In this document: positions 51,063 to 59,842 of the stretch, one piece after another
Numbering within the stretch: the first letter of the stretch is position 1
Layout: every line of letters starts with the position of its first letter
Assembly (NCBI RefSeq): GCF_014596525.1
Contig: NZ_MSJP01000089.1
Coordinates: 1 to 64,000, forward strand
Reading direction: 5' to 3'
DNA length: 64,000 nucleotides
From: Streptomyces sp. CBMA291
GTDB taxonomy: Bacteria; Actinomycetota; Actinomycetes; Streptomycetales; Streptomycetaceae
Program-made: the position numbers and the translations under genes
Notes under the pieces: model-generated
What the model saw: the letters and a program-made list of their open reading frames with translations, nothing else
Told to the model about the DNA's origin: nothing
The model's database searches: none

Positions 51063-51239
51063 GCCAGCAAGGTCTTCGGACTCGGGGTCGTTCGGACGGA
51101 GCGCCTTCCCAGGCCCCCTCGGGGCCCAGTGGCCGATGCTCCGCCCGTCACCCTCACCGCTGCGCGTCAGCTCCGGATTCCCACCGGATTCCCTGACCCG
51201 TGCACATACCGTGTCGATACGTACACAGGTGCGACTGGC
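51063..51239 (-). promoter_or_regulatory. Cobalamin riboswitch, full-length type, upstream of btuF
   Basis: The minus strand reads, in order, GGGAATCCGGTGGGAATCC, AGCTGACGCGCAGCGGTGA, GCCACTG (B12 box), GGGAAGGCG and GAGTCCGAAGACC, the conserved elements of the cobalamin aptamer. The closing stem P1 pairs GCCAG (51239-51235) with CTGGC (51067-51063). Binding of B12 should shut down btuFCD. Confidence 0.93.
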
Positions 51240-51285
51240 CTGGGCAAGCTACCACAGGCGGATTCCGTGCCCGGGTGGCCGCCCG

Positions 51286-51777
51286 TCAGAAGGAAGTCCA
51301 GGTGAAAGCCACCTCGTCGCCGTTCCCTATCGCGAACTGGCAGCCGCCGACCGGGGTCGACGTACCGTTCACCGCGATGTTCCAGTAGGCCGAGGCACCG
51401 CCGTCGACCCCCTTGACCGTGTTCACGAAGTAGTCGTCGAAGGAGGCGTACCAGGCGCCGTCCCACGTGAAGCCGTTGCGCTTGGCCGCGTGGTCGAGGG
51501 CGGCGGTCGGGGTCGGGACCTTGGAGGCGTGGGCGCCGCCGTTGGTGCCGTCGCACTTGTGGGTGCCGCCCGTGGCGGCGGTCACGTCATGGCCCCAGGT
51601 GAGGATCTTCTTCCGGAACAGCAGCCCGTCGGGACCCTGGACGGTGACGGTGACCCGGACCGGGGCGTTGGTGAACGCGACGGCGTCGCTCTGGGCCGTG
51701 ACCGGGGCGGCGGTGGCGAAGAGCGTGCCGAGGACGGCGGCGGAGACGGTGGCACGGCGCAGCAGGGCGCGGGACAT
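51286..51777 (-). CDS. Secreted DUF4430 protein (transcobalamin beta-domain type)
   Basis: A 163-residue exported protein. The signal peptide (about 1-29) ends near APVTAQS. The mature domain shows the DUF4430 pattern: VRVTVTVQGPDGLLFRKKIL, TPTAALDHAAKRNGFTW, the core ASAYWNIAVNGTSTPVGGCQ and the closing FAIGNGDEVAFTWTSF. DUF4430 is structurally related to the beta domain of transcobalamin and intrinsic factor. There is no membrane anchor, so it is probably released or wall-associated. It is the last gene of the ECF operon, 31 bases after the S-component. A B12-binding or capping role is inferred. Confidence 0.88.
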   Translation of the reverse strand: MSRALLRRATVSAAVLGTLFATAAPVTAQSDAVAFTNAPVRVTVTVQGPDGLLFRKKILTWGHDVTAATGGTHKCDGTNGGAHASKVPTPTAALDHAAKRNGFTWDGAWYASFDDYFVNTVKGVDGGASAYWNIAVNGTSTPVGGCQFAIGNGDEVAFTWTSF

Positions 51778-51808
51778 GGGCGTTCCTCTCGGGTGCGGGT
51801 GGTGGGGT

Positions 51809-52684
51809 TCAGCCGTCGCGGCGCGTGAAGCGGACCGGAGCCTGGAAACGGGCCCGGCGGGCGGCGCGGCGGAAGACGGTGAGCACGGCGGGGCCGGCCA
51901 GGGTGAGGGCGACGAGATTGGTGACGGCGCGGCCGGTGTCCCAGCCGAGCGAGGTCGCCAGGTCGAAGGCGAGATAGCGCTGGAACTGCTCGGTGAACGG
52001 CAGCCCCGGCAGATACGCGATCGAGCTGTTCGGATCGAGGGAGAAGGGCCAGAAGGAGAGGTTCAGCAGGAAGCCGAAGAGATAGCCGGAGAGGGAACCG
52101 TAGACCGCGAGCAGCAGGACCTCGCGGCGCCCGGTCGCCTTCGGCAGGAACCCCGCGAGCATGCCGACGAATGCGCAGCCGAACATCTGGTACGGCATCC
52201 ACGGCCCGACCCCGCCCGTGATCAGTGCGGAGGCGAAGAGGGAGGTGCAGCCGAGACTGAAGCCGAACCCTGGCCCGTACACCCGCCCGGCGAGCACCAG
52301 CAGGAAGAAGACCGACTCGATGCCCGCCGTGCCCGCGCCCAGCGGACGGATCGCGGCGTTGACCGCCGACAGGACCCCGAGCATCGCGAGCGCCTTGGAG
52401 TCGATCCCGCCCTCGGCGATCTCGGAGATCACCACGCACAGCACGACCGCGAGCAGGACGCCGAAGATCAGCGGCGGCGCGTAGTTCGAACCGAAGGTCC
52501 CCGGCGCCACCACGAACGGCCAGAAGAACGCGACGAGGCCGAGGAGGGCGGCCATCGCGATCACGATCCGCGCCCGGGGACCGATCCGGATGGCCGGATC
52601 GCTTCGGCGTCCCTCCCCGGAAGAGCCCTTCCTCTTGGAGGGCGTCACGGGCAGGACGCCGTCGTCCGAGGCGTGCCCGCTCAT
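51809..52684 (-). CDS. ECF transporter substrate-binding S component (cobalamin, CbrT-like)
   Basis: A 291-residue membrane protein with a basic, Ser/Gly-rich cytoplasmic N-terminus of about 35 residues and six or so hydrophobic segments (IVIAMAALLGLVAFFWPFVV, LIFGVLLAVVLCVVISEIAE, VFFLLVLAGRVYGPGFGFSL, VYGSLSGYLFGFLLNLSFWP). GPWMPYQMFGCAFVGMLAGF is typical of cobalamin-type S components. In ECF importers the S component binds the vitamin and topples in the membrane. The ATG at 52684 overlaps the ATPase stop as ATGA. Substrate assignment follows from the riboswitch-led operon. Confidence 0.88.
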   Translation of the reverse strand: MSGHASDDGVLPVTPSKRKGSSGEGRRSDPAIRIGPRARIVIAMAALLGLVAFFWPFVVAPGTFGSNYAPPLIFGVLLAVVLCVVISEIAEGGIDSKALAMLGVLSAVNAAIRPLGAGTAGIESVFFLLVLAGRVYGPGFGFSLGCTSLFASALITGGVGPWMPYQMFGCAFVGMLAGFLPKATGRREVLLLAVYGSLSGYLFGFLLNLSFWPFSLDPNSSIAYLPGLPFTEQFQRYLAFDLATSLGWDTGRAVTNLVALTLAGPAVLTVFRRAARRARFQAPVRFTRRDG

Positions 52685-54414
52685 GCCGTCCCTTCCCGCC
52701 CGGCGGCGGACGTACCGGCGGCGGACGTACCGGTAGTGCGCGTCCCGGTAGTGGGCGTACCGGCGGTGGTCGCTCCGGAGGCGGCCGTGAGACCCGCCGT
52801 CGCCTGGGCGACGGTGAGATACGGAAGCGGCGCGAGGATCTTGGCCGTCTGCGGGGCGAACACCGGCGAGGCGACGATGACCTCCGCCGTCGGCCCGTCC
52901 GCGACGATGTCCCCCTCCGCCATGACGACGACCCGGTCGGCGGCTCGGGCCACGAACTCGACGTCGTGGGTGGCGATCACCACGGACCGCCCCTCGGCCG
53001 CCAGTTCGCCCACGATCCGTTCGAGCTGCTCCTTGGCCCGGTAGTCGAGCCCCCGGGTCGGCTCGTCGAGGAACATCACCACCGGCGCGGCGGCCAGCTG
53101 GATGGCCAGCACGAGGGCGAGCTTCTGCCCTTCCGACAGATCACGGGGATGCAGGTCGTCGGCGATCCCCGGCGCGAGCCGGTCCAGCAGGGTCCGCGCG
53201 GTCGTCCCCGTCGCCGCCGTACCGGACTCGCTGTCCGCCTGGTCCAGTTCCTGCCGCACCGACTCCAGATAGAGCAGATCGGTGGGCGTCTGCGGCACCA
53301 GACCCACCAGCCCCCGGGCCTCCGACGCGGACAGGTCACGCGGATCGGCCGCGCCCGCCGCCCCCGGCCGCAGGACCCGCACCGAGCCCGCCGAGCGCGC
53401 CCCCGCCCCCTGGAGCGCCCACAGCAAGGACGACTTGCCGGAACCGTTGCGCCCCATCAGGGCCGTGATCTCGTCCCCGGCCAGCCGCAGATCGACCTCG
53501 CGCACGGCGGGCACGCCCCGGTAGGAGACGGTGACCCCGCGCGCCGTGAGCAGCTCGGGGCGTTCGGCGGGCGGTACGGGCCGGGCCGGTACGGGTGTCG
53601 TCCCGGCCAGCCGGGACCGCAGCGGCGCGGCGGCCCGGCGCGCGTCCCGTACGGACAGGGGCAGCGGCGCCCATCCGGCCGCCCGGCCGAGTTCGACGAT
53701 CGGCGGGGCGACCGACGTCGTACGGAACACCTCGGCGGGCGGGCCGTCCACCACGCGCCCGTCCCCGGGCAGATACAGCACCCGGTCCGCGTACTGCACC
53801 ACCCGCTCAAGGCGGTGCTCGGCGAGGAGCACGGTGACCCCGAGATCGTGGACGAGCCGGGTCACCGCCGACAGGACCTCCTCTGCGGCGGTCGGATCCA
53901 GCGCGGAGGTGGGCTCGTCGAGGACGAGGACCCGGGGGTGGGCGGTCAGCACCGAGCCGATCGCGACGCGCTGCTGCTGCCCGCCGGACAGCTCGTGCAG
54001 GGCCCGGTGACGCAAGTCGGCCAGACCGAGCAGATCGAGGGTCTCCTCCACCCGCTTGCGCATGGTGGCCGGGGGAACGGCCAACTGCTCCATGCCGTAG
54101 GCCAGTTCCTCCTCGACGGTGTCGGTGACGAACCCGTCGATCGGGTCCTGCCCCACGACGCCGACGACGTCCGCGAGTTCACGCGGCGGATGCGTGGCGG
54201 TGTCCCGCCCGTCGACCACGACCCGGCCGTGGAGCGTGCCGCCGGTGAAGTGCGGCACCAGGCCGTTGACCGCGCCGAGCAGCGTGGACTTCCCCACGCC
54301 CGTATGGCCGACGACCAGGCACAGTTCCCCCTCCTCGACGGTGAGGTCGACGTCCCTCAGCACGGGTGCGGCGGCGTCCTCGTACCGGACGGAGACCTGC
54401 TCGAAGGTGATCAC
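52681..54414 (-). CDS. ECF transporter ATPase, two ATPase domains fused (A-A')
   Basis: A 577-residue protein with two complete ABC ATPases in tandem. The first has Walker A GHTGVGKSTLL, signature LSGGQQQRVAIGSVL and Walker B VLVLDEPTSALD. The second has Walker A GRNGSGKSSLL, a degenerate signature LSEGQKLALVLAIQL and Walker B VVMFLDEPTRGLD. The fusion replaces the separate EcfA and EcfA' subunits. An Ala/Thr-rich tail (TTGTRTTGTSAAGTSAAG) ends the chain. GTG 54414 overlaps the T-component stop as GTGA. It supplies energy for the S component encoded next. Confidence 0.92.
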   Translation of the reverse strand: MITFEQVSVRYEDAAAPVLRDVDLTVEEGELCLVVGHTGVGKSTLLGAVNGLVPHFTGGTLHGRVVVDGRDTATHPPRELADVVGVVGQDPIDGFVTDTVEEELAYGMEQLAVPPATMRKRVEETLDLLGLADLRHRALHELSGGQQQRVAIGSVLTAHPRVLVLDEPTSALDPTAAEEVLSAVTRLVHDLGVTVLLAEHRLERVVQYADRVLYLPGDGRVVDGPPAEVFRTTSVAPPIVELGRAAGWAPLPLSVRDARRAAAPLRSRLAGTTPVPARPVPPAERPELLTARGVTVSYRGVPAVREVDLRLAGDEITALMGRNGSGKSSLLWALQGAGARSAGSVRVLRPGAAGAADPRDLSASEARGLVGLVPQTPTDLLYLESVRQELDQADSESGTAATGTTARTLLDRLAPGIADDLHPRDLSEGQKLALVLAIQLAAAPVVMFLDEPTRGLDYRAKEQLERIVGELAAEGRSVVIATHDVEFVARAADRVVVMAEGDIVADGPTAEVIVASPVFAPQTAKILAPLPYLTVAQATAGLTAASGATTAGTPTTGTRTTGTSAAGTSAAGREGTA

Positions 54415-55619
54415 GGGGCTTCCTCGGGGCGTGGTGCGGGAGTACGGGACGCCGGGGCGGCGGTCGCGCGCGGCGGCTGCCCCGGCGGCGGGGCGAGGAA
54501 CCCGGCGGCCCCCGCCAGGAGGATCGCCGCGGCCGGGACGAGCGGCAGCGTCGGCCAGCTCAGCGGATGGATCGACGGGTTGAGTTCGGCCGCGTCGAAG
54601 CCCGCGTTCGCGAACAGCAGCACGGCCGACAGCACCCCGCACCCCGCGACCGCCCACTCCGCGAACCGCCAGGGATCGGGCCGGTAGGCGGTACGGGTCA
54701 CCCGCCTGCCGCCCAGCCGCAGCCCAGCCCCGCACAACAGCGCGCCCACTCCCATGGCGGGCAGCCCGAGCGCCTTCGGCGCGGTCGCGTCGAGCAGGCC
54801 GTACGCCCCCGTGCACAGACCGCACATGCCGAGCAGCATCAGGGCGCCGGTGGCGCGGCGCGAGGCACGGGTGGCCGTCCCGGCCCGGCCGTAACCGCGC
54901 GAGTCCATGGCGGCGGCGAGCCGCAGGGAACGCTCCAGGGCGTCCTCCAGTACGGGGACGACGATGCCCCGCAGCGCGCGCAGGCCCTTGGCGCGGCCCG
55001 AGCGCAGCTTCCGCGCGCGGTGCACCCGCTGGACGCTCTGGACCAGTTGGGGCGCGACGCTGATCGACACGGTGACGGCGACGCCGAGTTCGTACAGGGC
55101 GCCGGGGAGTACCCGAAGGGCCCGCTTGGGGTTGGCGAGCGTGTTGGCGGCGCCGACGCAGCAGAGCATGCAGGCGAGGCGGAGCCCGTCCGTCGCGGCG
55201 GAGAGCAGGGCTTCCAGGGAGACGGGGCCGCCGATCCGGATGCCCGCGTACCAGTCGGGGGTGGGGAGGGTGGGCAGGGCGAAGAGGAAGTGGTCGTGCG
55301 GGGTGATGCCGGTGGCGAAGACCGCCCGGAAGACCACGCGGATCGCCACCACCGTCAGCGCCAGATACAGGTAGTACGCGAAGCCCCGGGCCCAGGGGGC
55401 CTCGGTGCGGCGCATGGTGATGACGTATCCGAGGACCGCGAGGACCAGGAAGAGCAGCAGCGGGTTGTCGGTCCTGCTGACCGCGGTGGCCAGGGCGAGG
55501 GCCCAGATCCACCAGGCGACCGGGTGCAGGGTGCGGGGCAGCCTCCGGCCGCCCGCGTCCGCCCGGACGGGGGACGGGGACGGGCCCGCGGGCGGCGTGC
55601 CGGTGTCGGTCCTGGCCAC
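54411..55619 (-). CDS. ECF transporter transmembrane T component
   Basis: A 402-residue membrane protein. It contains the CbiQ/EcfT core with hydrophobic segments (VAWWIWALALATAVSRTDNP, PLLLFLVLAVLGYVITMR, LEALLSAATDGLRLACMLCC) and the two coupling helices with Ala-Arg-Gly-type motifs (VHRARKLRSGRAKGLRALRG, ALERSLRLAAAMDSRGYGRA). The C-terminal third adds about four more hydrophobic segments, longer than a minimal EcfT. GTG 55619 starts four bases after the stop of the preceding anchored-protein gene. Confidence 0.9.
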   Translation of the reverse strand: MARTDTGTPPAGPSPSPVRADAGGRRLPRTLHPVAWWIWALALATAVSRTDNPLLLFLVLAVLGYVITMRRTEAPWARGFAYYLYLALTVVAIRVVFRAVFATGITPHDHFLFALPTLPTPDWYAGIRIGGPVSLEALLSAATDGLRLACMLCCVGAANTLANPKRALRVLPGALYELGVAVTVSISVAPQLVQSVQRVHRARKLRSGRAKGLRALRGIVVPVLEDALERSLRLAAAMDSRGYGRAGTATRASRRATGALMLLGMCGLCTGAYGLLDATAPKALGLPAMGVGALLCGAGLRLGGRRVTRTAYRPDPWRFAEWAVAGCGVLSAVLLFANAGFDAAELNPSIHPLSWPTLPLVPAAAILLAGAAGFLAPPPGQPPRATAAPASRTPAPRPEEAP

Positions 55620-55623
55620 CCGG

Positions 55624-56595
55624 CTACTCCGTGCGGCGGCGCTTGGCCGCGTACCAGGCCCCGCCGCCGATCAGCAGGACGAGACCGCCGGTCGCGACGA
55701 CCGGCGTGAACGAGCCCGCGTCGTGCGGGGCGTCGGCGGCGGGCGCCGCGTCGACGACCCGGGGCGCCCCGGAATCCGTCGCCGTGACGGTAGGGGCGGT
55801 AGGGGCGGTCGGGACGGGCGCGGACGACGTGGCACTCGGCGGCGGGGTCGGCGTCGGCGTGGTCGGTGTCGGGGTGGCCGGGGTGGGCGTCGGGCTCGCG
55901 GGCGGCGGGGCGGTGGTCGGTACCGGCGGGGCGGTCCGGGGCGTGGTCGGCGCGGGCCGGTCGGGTGCCGGGCCGGTGTCCGTGCCCGGCGGCGGAGCGG
56001 CGGTCCGGGTGTCCTTCGGTGCGGGCGAACCGCCCCCGGTGGGCGTGGAGTTGTGCGCGCGGAGCTGGTCCGGGGTGAGCGCCGGACGGCCCTGAGTGCC
56101 CCCGATGTCGGTGCCGCCGAAGATCCACAGGTCGACGCTGCCGGGCTTCGGCTTGTAGAGCATCGCGCCGAGCCGGCTGTACTCCCAGTCGTTCGCGCCC
56201 GGGTCGGCGTGCCAGTACGACCAGTAGGCGGACGCCGGGGGAGTGAGGACGCAGTCCTCCTGGGCCGGGGTGGGGTACTGCTTCCCGCCCTGGTGGCCGC
56301 TGTAGCCGATGCGGCAGATGAAGGCCGGACCGTCGTGGCCGGTCCCGGTGGTGCGCCAGCCGCCCTGGTTGAGGAGTTCGTAGCCGGTGGTGGGGGTGGT
56401 CCCGCAGGAGCGGTAGACGGGGCCGCCCCAGTGACTGAAGTCCACGGCCAGGACCACGCCGGAACCGGTCGTGCACCGGCCCATGGGCTGGGGGGCGGCC
56501 GAGGCCGGGCTCGTGGTGGCGGCGCCCGCCGCCACCACGAGCCCGAGGGCGGCCGCGGTCCGCACGAGCGCGGCCACCGTACGGGAGAGGGTCAT
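55624..56595 (-). CDS. Cell-surface protein with aromatic-rich domain, Pro/Thr stalk and C-terminal anchor
   Basis: A 323-residue exported protein. The signal peptide ends at SPASA (about 33). One domain of about 140 residues follows: CGTTPTTGYELLNQGGW, GPAFICRIGYSGHQGGKQYP, SAYWSYWHADPGANDWEYS and VDLWIFGGTDIGGTQGRPAL. A Pro/Thr-rich stalk (about 205-285) leads to VVATGGLVLLIGGGAWYAAK and a basic end, a membrane or sortase-type anchor lacking a canonical LAxTG. The same domain opens the next protein upstream, so they are paralogous. The domain resembles the DUF4430/transcobalamin beta fold in its YW-rich core. ATG 56595 overlaps that gene's stop. B12 binding is inferred from the riboswitch. 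Confidence 0.8.
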   Translation of the reverse strand: MTLSRTVAALVRTAAALGLVVAAGAATTSPASAAPQPMGRCTTGSGVVLAVDFSHWGGPVYRSCGTTPTTGYELLNQGGWRTTGTGHDGPAFICRIGYSGHQGGKQYPTPAQEDCVLTPPASAYWSYWHADPGANDWEYSRLGAMLYKPKPGSVDLWIFGGTDIGGTQGRPALTPDQLRAHNSTPTGGGSPAPKDTRTAAPPPGTDTGPAPDRPAPTTPRTAPPVPTTAPPPASPTPTPATPTPTTPTPTPPPSATSSAPVPTAPTAPTVTATDSGAPRVVDAAPAADAPHDAGSFTPVVATGGLVLLIGGGAWYAAKRRRTE

Positions 56596-59501
56596 CGGGT
56601 GCCCCCGGGCGCGGTCCGGTGGCGCCGGGAGGCACGGGTCACGGCGTAGCCGCCGAGGGCGAGCAGCGCCGCCGCCGCGCCGAGCCACAGGGTGCGCAGA
56701 CCGGTCGCGGCGAGGTGTCCGCCCTCGCCCTGGCCGCCGCCGGACCGGCCGGTGGCCGTGCCGTCGACGGTGCCGGTCCCACCGGCCGCCGTGCCGCCGG
56801 TCCCGCCGCCCGTGCCGCCGTCCTCGCCCGGGGTGATGATCACCGGGGCGGTCGCGGAGGAGGACGGGTGCGGGGTGCCGGTCGGCGTGGGCCGGGGGGC
56901 GGCGCCGTCGAGGTCGCGGTCGAGGACGGCGAAGGAGACTCCGTCGGTGCCGCCCAGCGCCTGCACGGACGCCCGGACGTCCGAGCCCTGGGTGTCGCCC
57001 GCGACGGTGTCGAAGCCGCCGTCGGCGTTCTGCCGCGCGCGCAGGAAGGCACGGGCCTTCGCGATCTGCGCCTGGTACCGGGGGGCGTCCAGGGCCAGCC
57101 CCTGGAGGGCGAGGGCGGTGGAGTTCACCGAGTTGCCGGAGGCGCCGGGGAAGCCGCCGTCCGCGTACTGCCGTCCGGCCAGCCAGACGAGTGCCTTGTC
57201 CACGGCCGCCTGGGAGGCGGCGTCCGGCAGCAGGTCGACGGCCATCGCGGCCATCGCGGTGGAGTCCACCTCGTCGCCGCTCCGGACGGCGAGCAGGCTT
57301 CCCCAGGCTCCCGAGGGGCGCTGGAGGCTCTTCAGATAGGCGGTGGGAACGCTCGCGGCGTCCGTCTCGCCCGCCCGGAGCTGGGCGATGACGCCCAGGG
57401 ACTGGTCGAAGACGGAACTCGCGTTGGTGTAGGCGCCCTTGGCGGCGCAGGGGCGGCCCGACTCCGGGGTCCTGGCGGCGCAGGTCTCCTCGGCGAGGGC
57501 CCGGATCAGGTCCTGGCCGCCGAAGTCGCGGGCGTCGCGTCCGACGGACTGCGCGGCCAGCGCCGTCTTGCCGAGGGCGCCGCCCACCGGGTGCGTGGTG
57601 CCCGCCCCGGTGTAGTCGCCGATCGTCCGCCCGGCGGCGTCCTCGCCCCGGCCGTCCAGGAAGTCGACGACTCCGCGCAGGGTGGCGTCGTCGGTGCCGG
57701 TGGCGGCGAGCGCGTAGACGAGGTCGATGGTCATGCCGAAGTCGGCCCGCCCGGTGGGGTCGGAGGCGTAGTAGTGGCCCTGGAGCAGCCGGGCGGGATC
57801 CGTCAGATACGCGGTCGCCTTGGCCAGGTCGGGGGCCGGTCCCGAGGGCATGACCGGGCCGGTCGGGGTCGGCTTCGGCGTGGTGGCCGTCGGCTTCGGC
57901 GTGGTCGGCCTCGGGGTGCCGGGCGTCGGGGTGGGCGTGGGGAACGTCGGCGGTGTCGTCTCCTCGGCGGTCAGCCGCAGCAGGTCGGTGCGGGCGCCCG
58001 CGACGGTGGCCGGGACGGTGGAGACGATCCGGGCCGTGGCGTCCTCCTCCTCGAAGGAGAAGCCGCCTTCCGGCAGCTGCTGCCCGGAGAGCCAGGAGAC
58101 GGCGGCGTCGGCCCGCTCCGTGTCGCCGAGCGCCCGCAGCGCCTGCGCGGCCAGCCCGGTGGCGTACGGGCTGCTCACCATGGCGTAGTACACGGCGGGC
58201 AGGCCGCCGCTCGCCATGTCCGACTGGGCCTTGCGCAGGTAGTCCCGCCCGTCGGCGACCGCCTGGGGGTGGCCGCCCGCGCGCAGCAGCGCCATCACTG
58301 CGAGGCCGGTGGCGCCCGCCTCGCTCTCGCAGGACTCGCCGGGCCGGATGAGCATGCTGGTGAAGCCGCCGTCGTCGCACTGGAGTTCGGTGAGGCGGCG
58401 GACGGCCTCGGCGGGCGGGGTGACGCCGCGGCCGGTCAGGGCGATGACGGCCAGGGCCTGGCCCTCCGCCTTTCCGGCGGCGCGGCCGGAGACGGGGAAG
58501 TCGCCGGGGGTGGAGCAGTTCGGCGTCGTCGGGCCGGTGGCGCAGACGTTCCCGGCCAGGTCGGCGAGCAGGTCGCGGCCGCCGAAGGAGCGCGGGTCGC
58601 CGCCGGTCGCCTCGGCGACCAGGGCGAGCCGGGCCGCGGCCGTGGAGTTGGGCGCCCTGTCCGTGCCGTCCGGGTAGGCGTACGCGCCGAGGTGCTCGGG
58701 CCGGGCGAGCACGCCCGCGACCGTGGCGGCGGTGGCGTCGGCGCCGGTGGCGGCCAGGGCGAGGGCGTCCTCCGCGGTCGCCTGGTAGCTCAGATAGGCG
58801 TCGATCTCGTCGACGACCCGCTCGCCGTCCTTGAGACGGCCGGTGAGCCAGCGGGTGGCGGCGGGCAGGTCGACCTCGGCGCGCGGGATCTGTGGGACCG
58901 GCGGGCCCGAGGGCTCCGGCGCGGGACCGGAGCCACCGGCCCGGACCTGGTCGGGGGTGAAGTCGGGCCCGCCGTTGCCGCCGCCGATGTCGGTCGCGCC
59001 GAACACCCAGGCGTCCACGTCGCCGGGCTTCAACTGACGCGCCATGGCGCCGTAGTTGCTGTACTTCCACTTCTTCTGGCCGGGCGAGGCCGTCCAGTAC
59101 GACCAGTAGGCGGTGGCCTGCGGGGTGACGTCGCACGGCTCCGTGGCCGGGGTCGGGAACCGCGTACCACCGGCGAATCCGGCGTTGCCGATCCGGCAGA
59201 GGAAGCCGGGGCCGTCGTGGACGGTCCCCGCCGTGGTGAAGCCGCTCGACCAGAGCAGTTCGTAGCCGGTGGTGGGGGTGGTGTCGCAGCCGCGCTCGAT
59301 CCCGCCGCCGAAGGGGCCGAAGTCGACGGCGACGACGGCGCCCGTGGTGGCCGTGCACCGCTCGACGGGGTCGGCCTTCGCGACCGGTGCCGAGGCGAGG
59401 AAGGCCACCCCGGTGCCGGTGGCGAGGAGGGCGGCCGTCGTCAGGGCGAGGAGACGCCCCTTCGTCCCCGCTCTCGCTCGCGTCGCCTGTCCGCTGTGCA
59501 C
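56592..59501 (-). CDS. Wall-anchored double alpha/alpha-toroid protein, riboswitch-controlled
   Basis: A protein of about 969 residues. It has a signal peptide (cut near APVAKA), the aromatic-rich domain shared with the next gene (CDTTPTTGYELLWSSGF, TAYWSYWTASPGQKKWKYS), a first alpha/alpha toroid (about 210-535: LQCDDGGFTSMLIRPGES, LSGQQLPEGGFSFEEE), a Pro/Thr linker, a second toroid (about 580-885: LKSLQRPSGAWGSLLA, LAGRQYADGGFPGASG, LRARQNADGGFDTVAG), a Gly-rich spacer and an LAATG sortase-E signal with membrane segment and Arg tail. The Q-x2-DGGF repeats are those of prenyltransferase/squalene-cyclase-like toroids, also the fold of the intrinsic-factor alpha domain. GTG 59501 has GAGGGG nearby and gives a sound signal peptide; GTG 59597 is an alternative. 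Confidence 0.83.
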   Translation of the reverse strand: MHSGQATRARAGTKGRLLALTTAALLATGTGVAFLASAPVAKADPVERCTATTGAVVAVDFGPFGGGIERGCDTTPTTGYELLWSSGFTTAGTVHDGPGFLCRIGNAGFAGGTRFPTPATEPCDVTPQATAYWSYWTASPGQKKWKYSNYGAMARQLKPGDVDAWVFGATDIGGGNGGPDFTPDQVRAGGSGPAPEPSGPPVPQIPRAEVDLPAATRWLTGRLKDGERVVDEIDAYLSYQATAEDALALAATGADATAATVAGVLARPEHLGAYAYPDGTDRAPNSTAAARLALVAEATGGDPRSFGGRDLLADLAGNVCATGPTTPNCSTPGDFPVSGRAAGKAEGQALAVIALTGRGVTPPAEAVRRLTELQCDDGGFTSMLIRPGESCESEAGATGLAVMALLRAGGHPQAVADGRDYLRKAQSDMASGGLPAVYYAMVSSPYATGLAAQALRALGDTERADAAVSWLSGQQLPEGGFSFEEEDATARIVSTVPATVAGARTDLLRLTAEETTPPTFPTPTPTPGTPRPTTPKPTATTPKPTPTGPVMPSGPAPDLAKATAYLTDPARLLQGHYYASDPTGRADFGMTIDLVYALAATGTDDATLRGVVDFLDGRGEDAAGRTIGDYTGAGTTHPVGGALGKTALAAQSVGRDARDFGGQDLIRALAEETCAARTPESGRPCAAKGAYTNASSVFDQSLGVIAQLRAGETDAASVPTAYLKSLQRPSGAWGSLLAVRSGDEVDSTAMAAMAVDLLPDAASQAAVDKALVWLAGRQYADGGFPGASGNSVNSTALALQGLALDAPRYQAQIAKARAFLRARQNADGGFDTVAGDTQGSDVRASVQALGGTDGVSFAVLDRDLDGAAPRPTPTGTPHPSSSATAPVIITPGEDGGTGGGTGGTAAGGTGTVDGTATGRSGGGQGEGGHLAATGLRTLWLGAAAALLALGGYAVTRASRRHRTAPGGTR

Positions 59502-59632
59502 GGCCCCTCGTCTCTGCCGTACGGACGCGGGCGCGCGGCGCGGACGCCCCCCGGAGGCGATGCCGAAGGGGGCGGGGACGGCCACGCCGTAGTCCACGAC
59601 GGCGTTGGTGCTCGATGGTTCGAATTTCCCGG

Positions 59633-59716
59633 GCCACAGGTATTCCGGCTCGCCCGGACGGTGCCGGGCCTACGGTTGCGGGTCAGCTCCGGCGTCGAAC
59701 CGGATTCCCCTGAGGC
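59633..59716 (-). promoter_or_regulatory. Cobalamin riboswitch, compact type, upstream of the anchored toroid/ECF operon
   Basis: The minus strand carries GGGGAATCCGGTTCGACGCC, AGCTGACCCGCAACCGTAGG and GAGCCGGAATACCTG, conserved aptamer elements, without the distal arm that holds GCCACTG. P1 pairs GCCTCAGG (59716-59709) with CCTGTGGC (59640-59633) with one mismatch. It should control the operon from 59501 leftward to 51286. Bases 59502-59632 form the leader. Confidence 0.88.
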
Positions 59717-59842
59717 TGAGTGCGTATCAGCCGCACATGGAACAGGGATTCGGCTACGGAGTCAAGACCTGCCCCCTTCCTGCGAGTTCACGGGCTCACG
59801 GACAGTGGCGGACCTCGCCGGGCTGAGGTAGCGTCCCGAATC

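Noticed and set aside
56592..59501. Terpene cyclase or prenyltransferase enzyme
   Set aside because: The toroid repeats are present, but the protein is exported, wall-anchored and riboswitch-controlled, and no DxDD-type catalytic motif was seen.
59767..59815. A GCCACTG-like B12 box on the minus strand between the two compact riboswitches
   Set aside because: It lies 5' of the aptamer core rather than inside it and has no matching neighbours, so it is probably coincidental.
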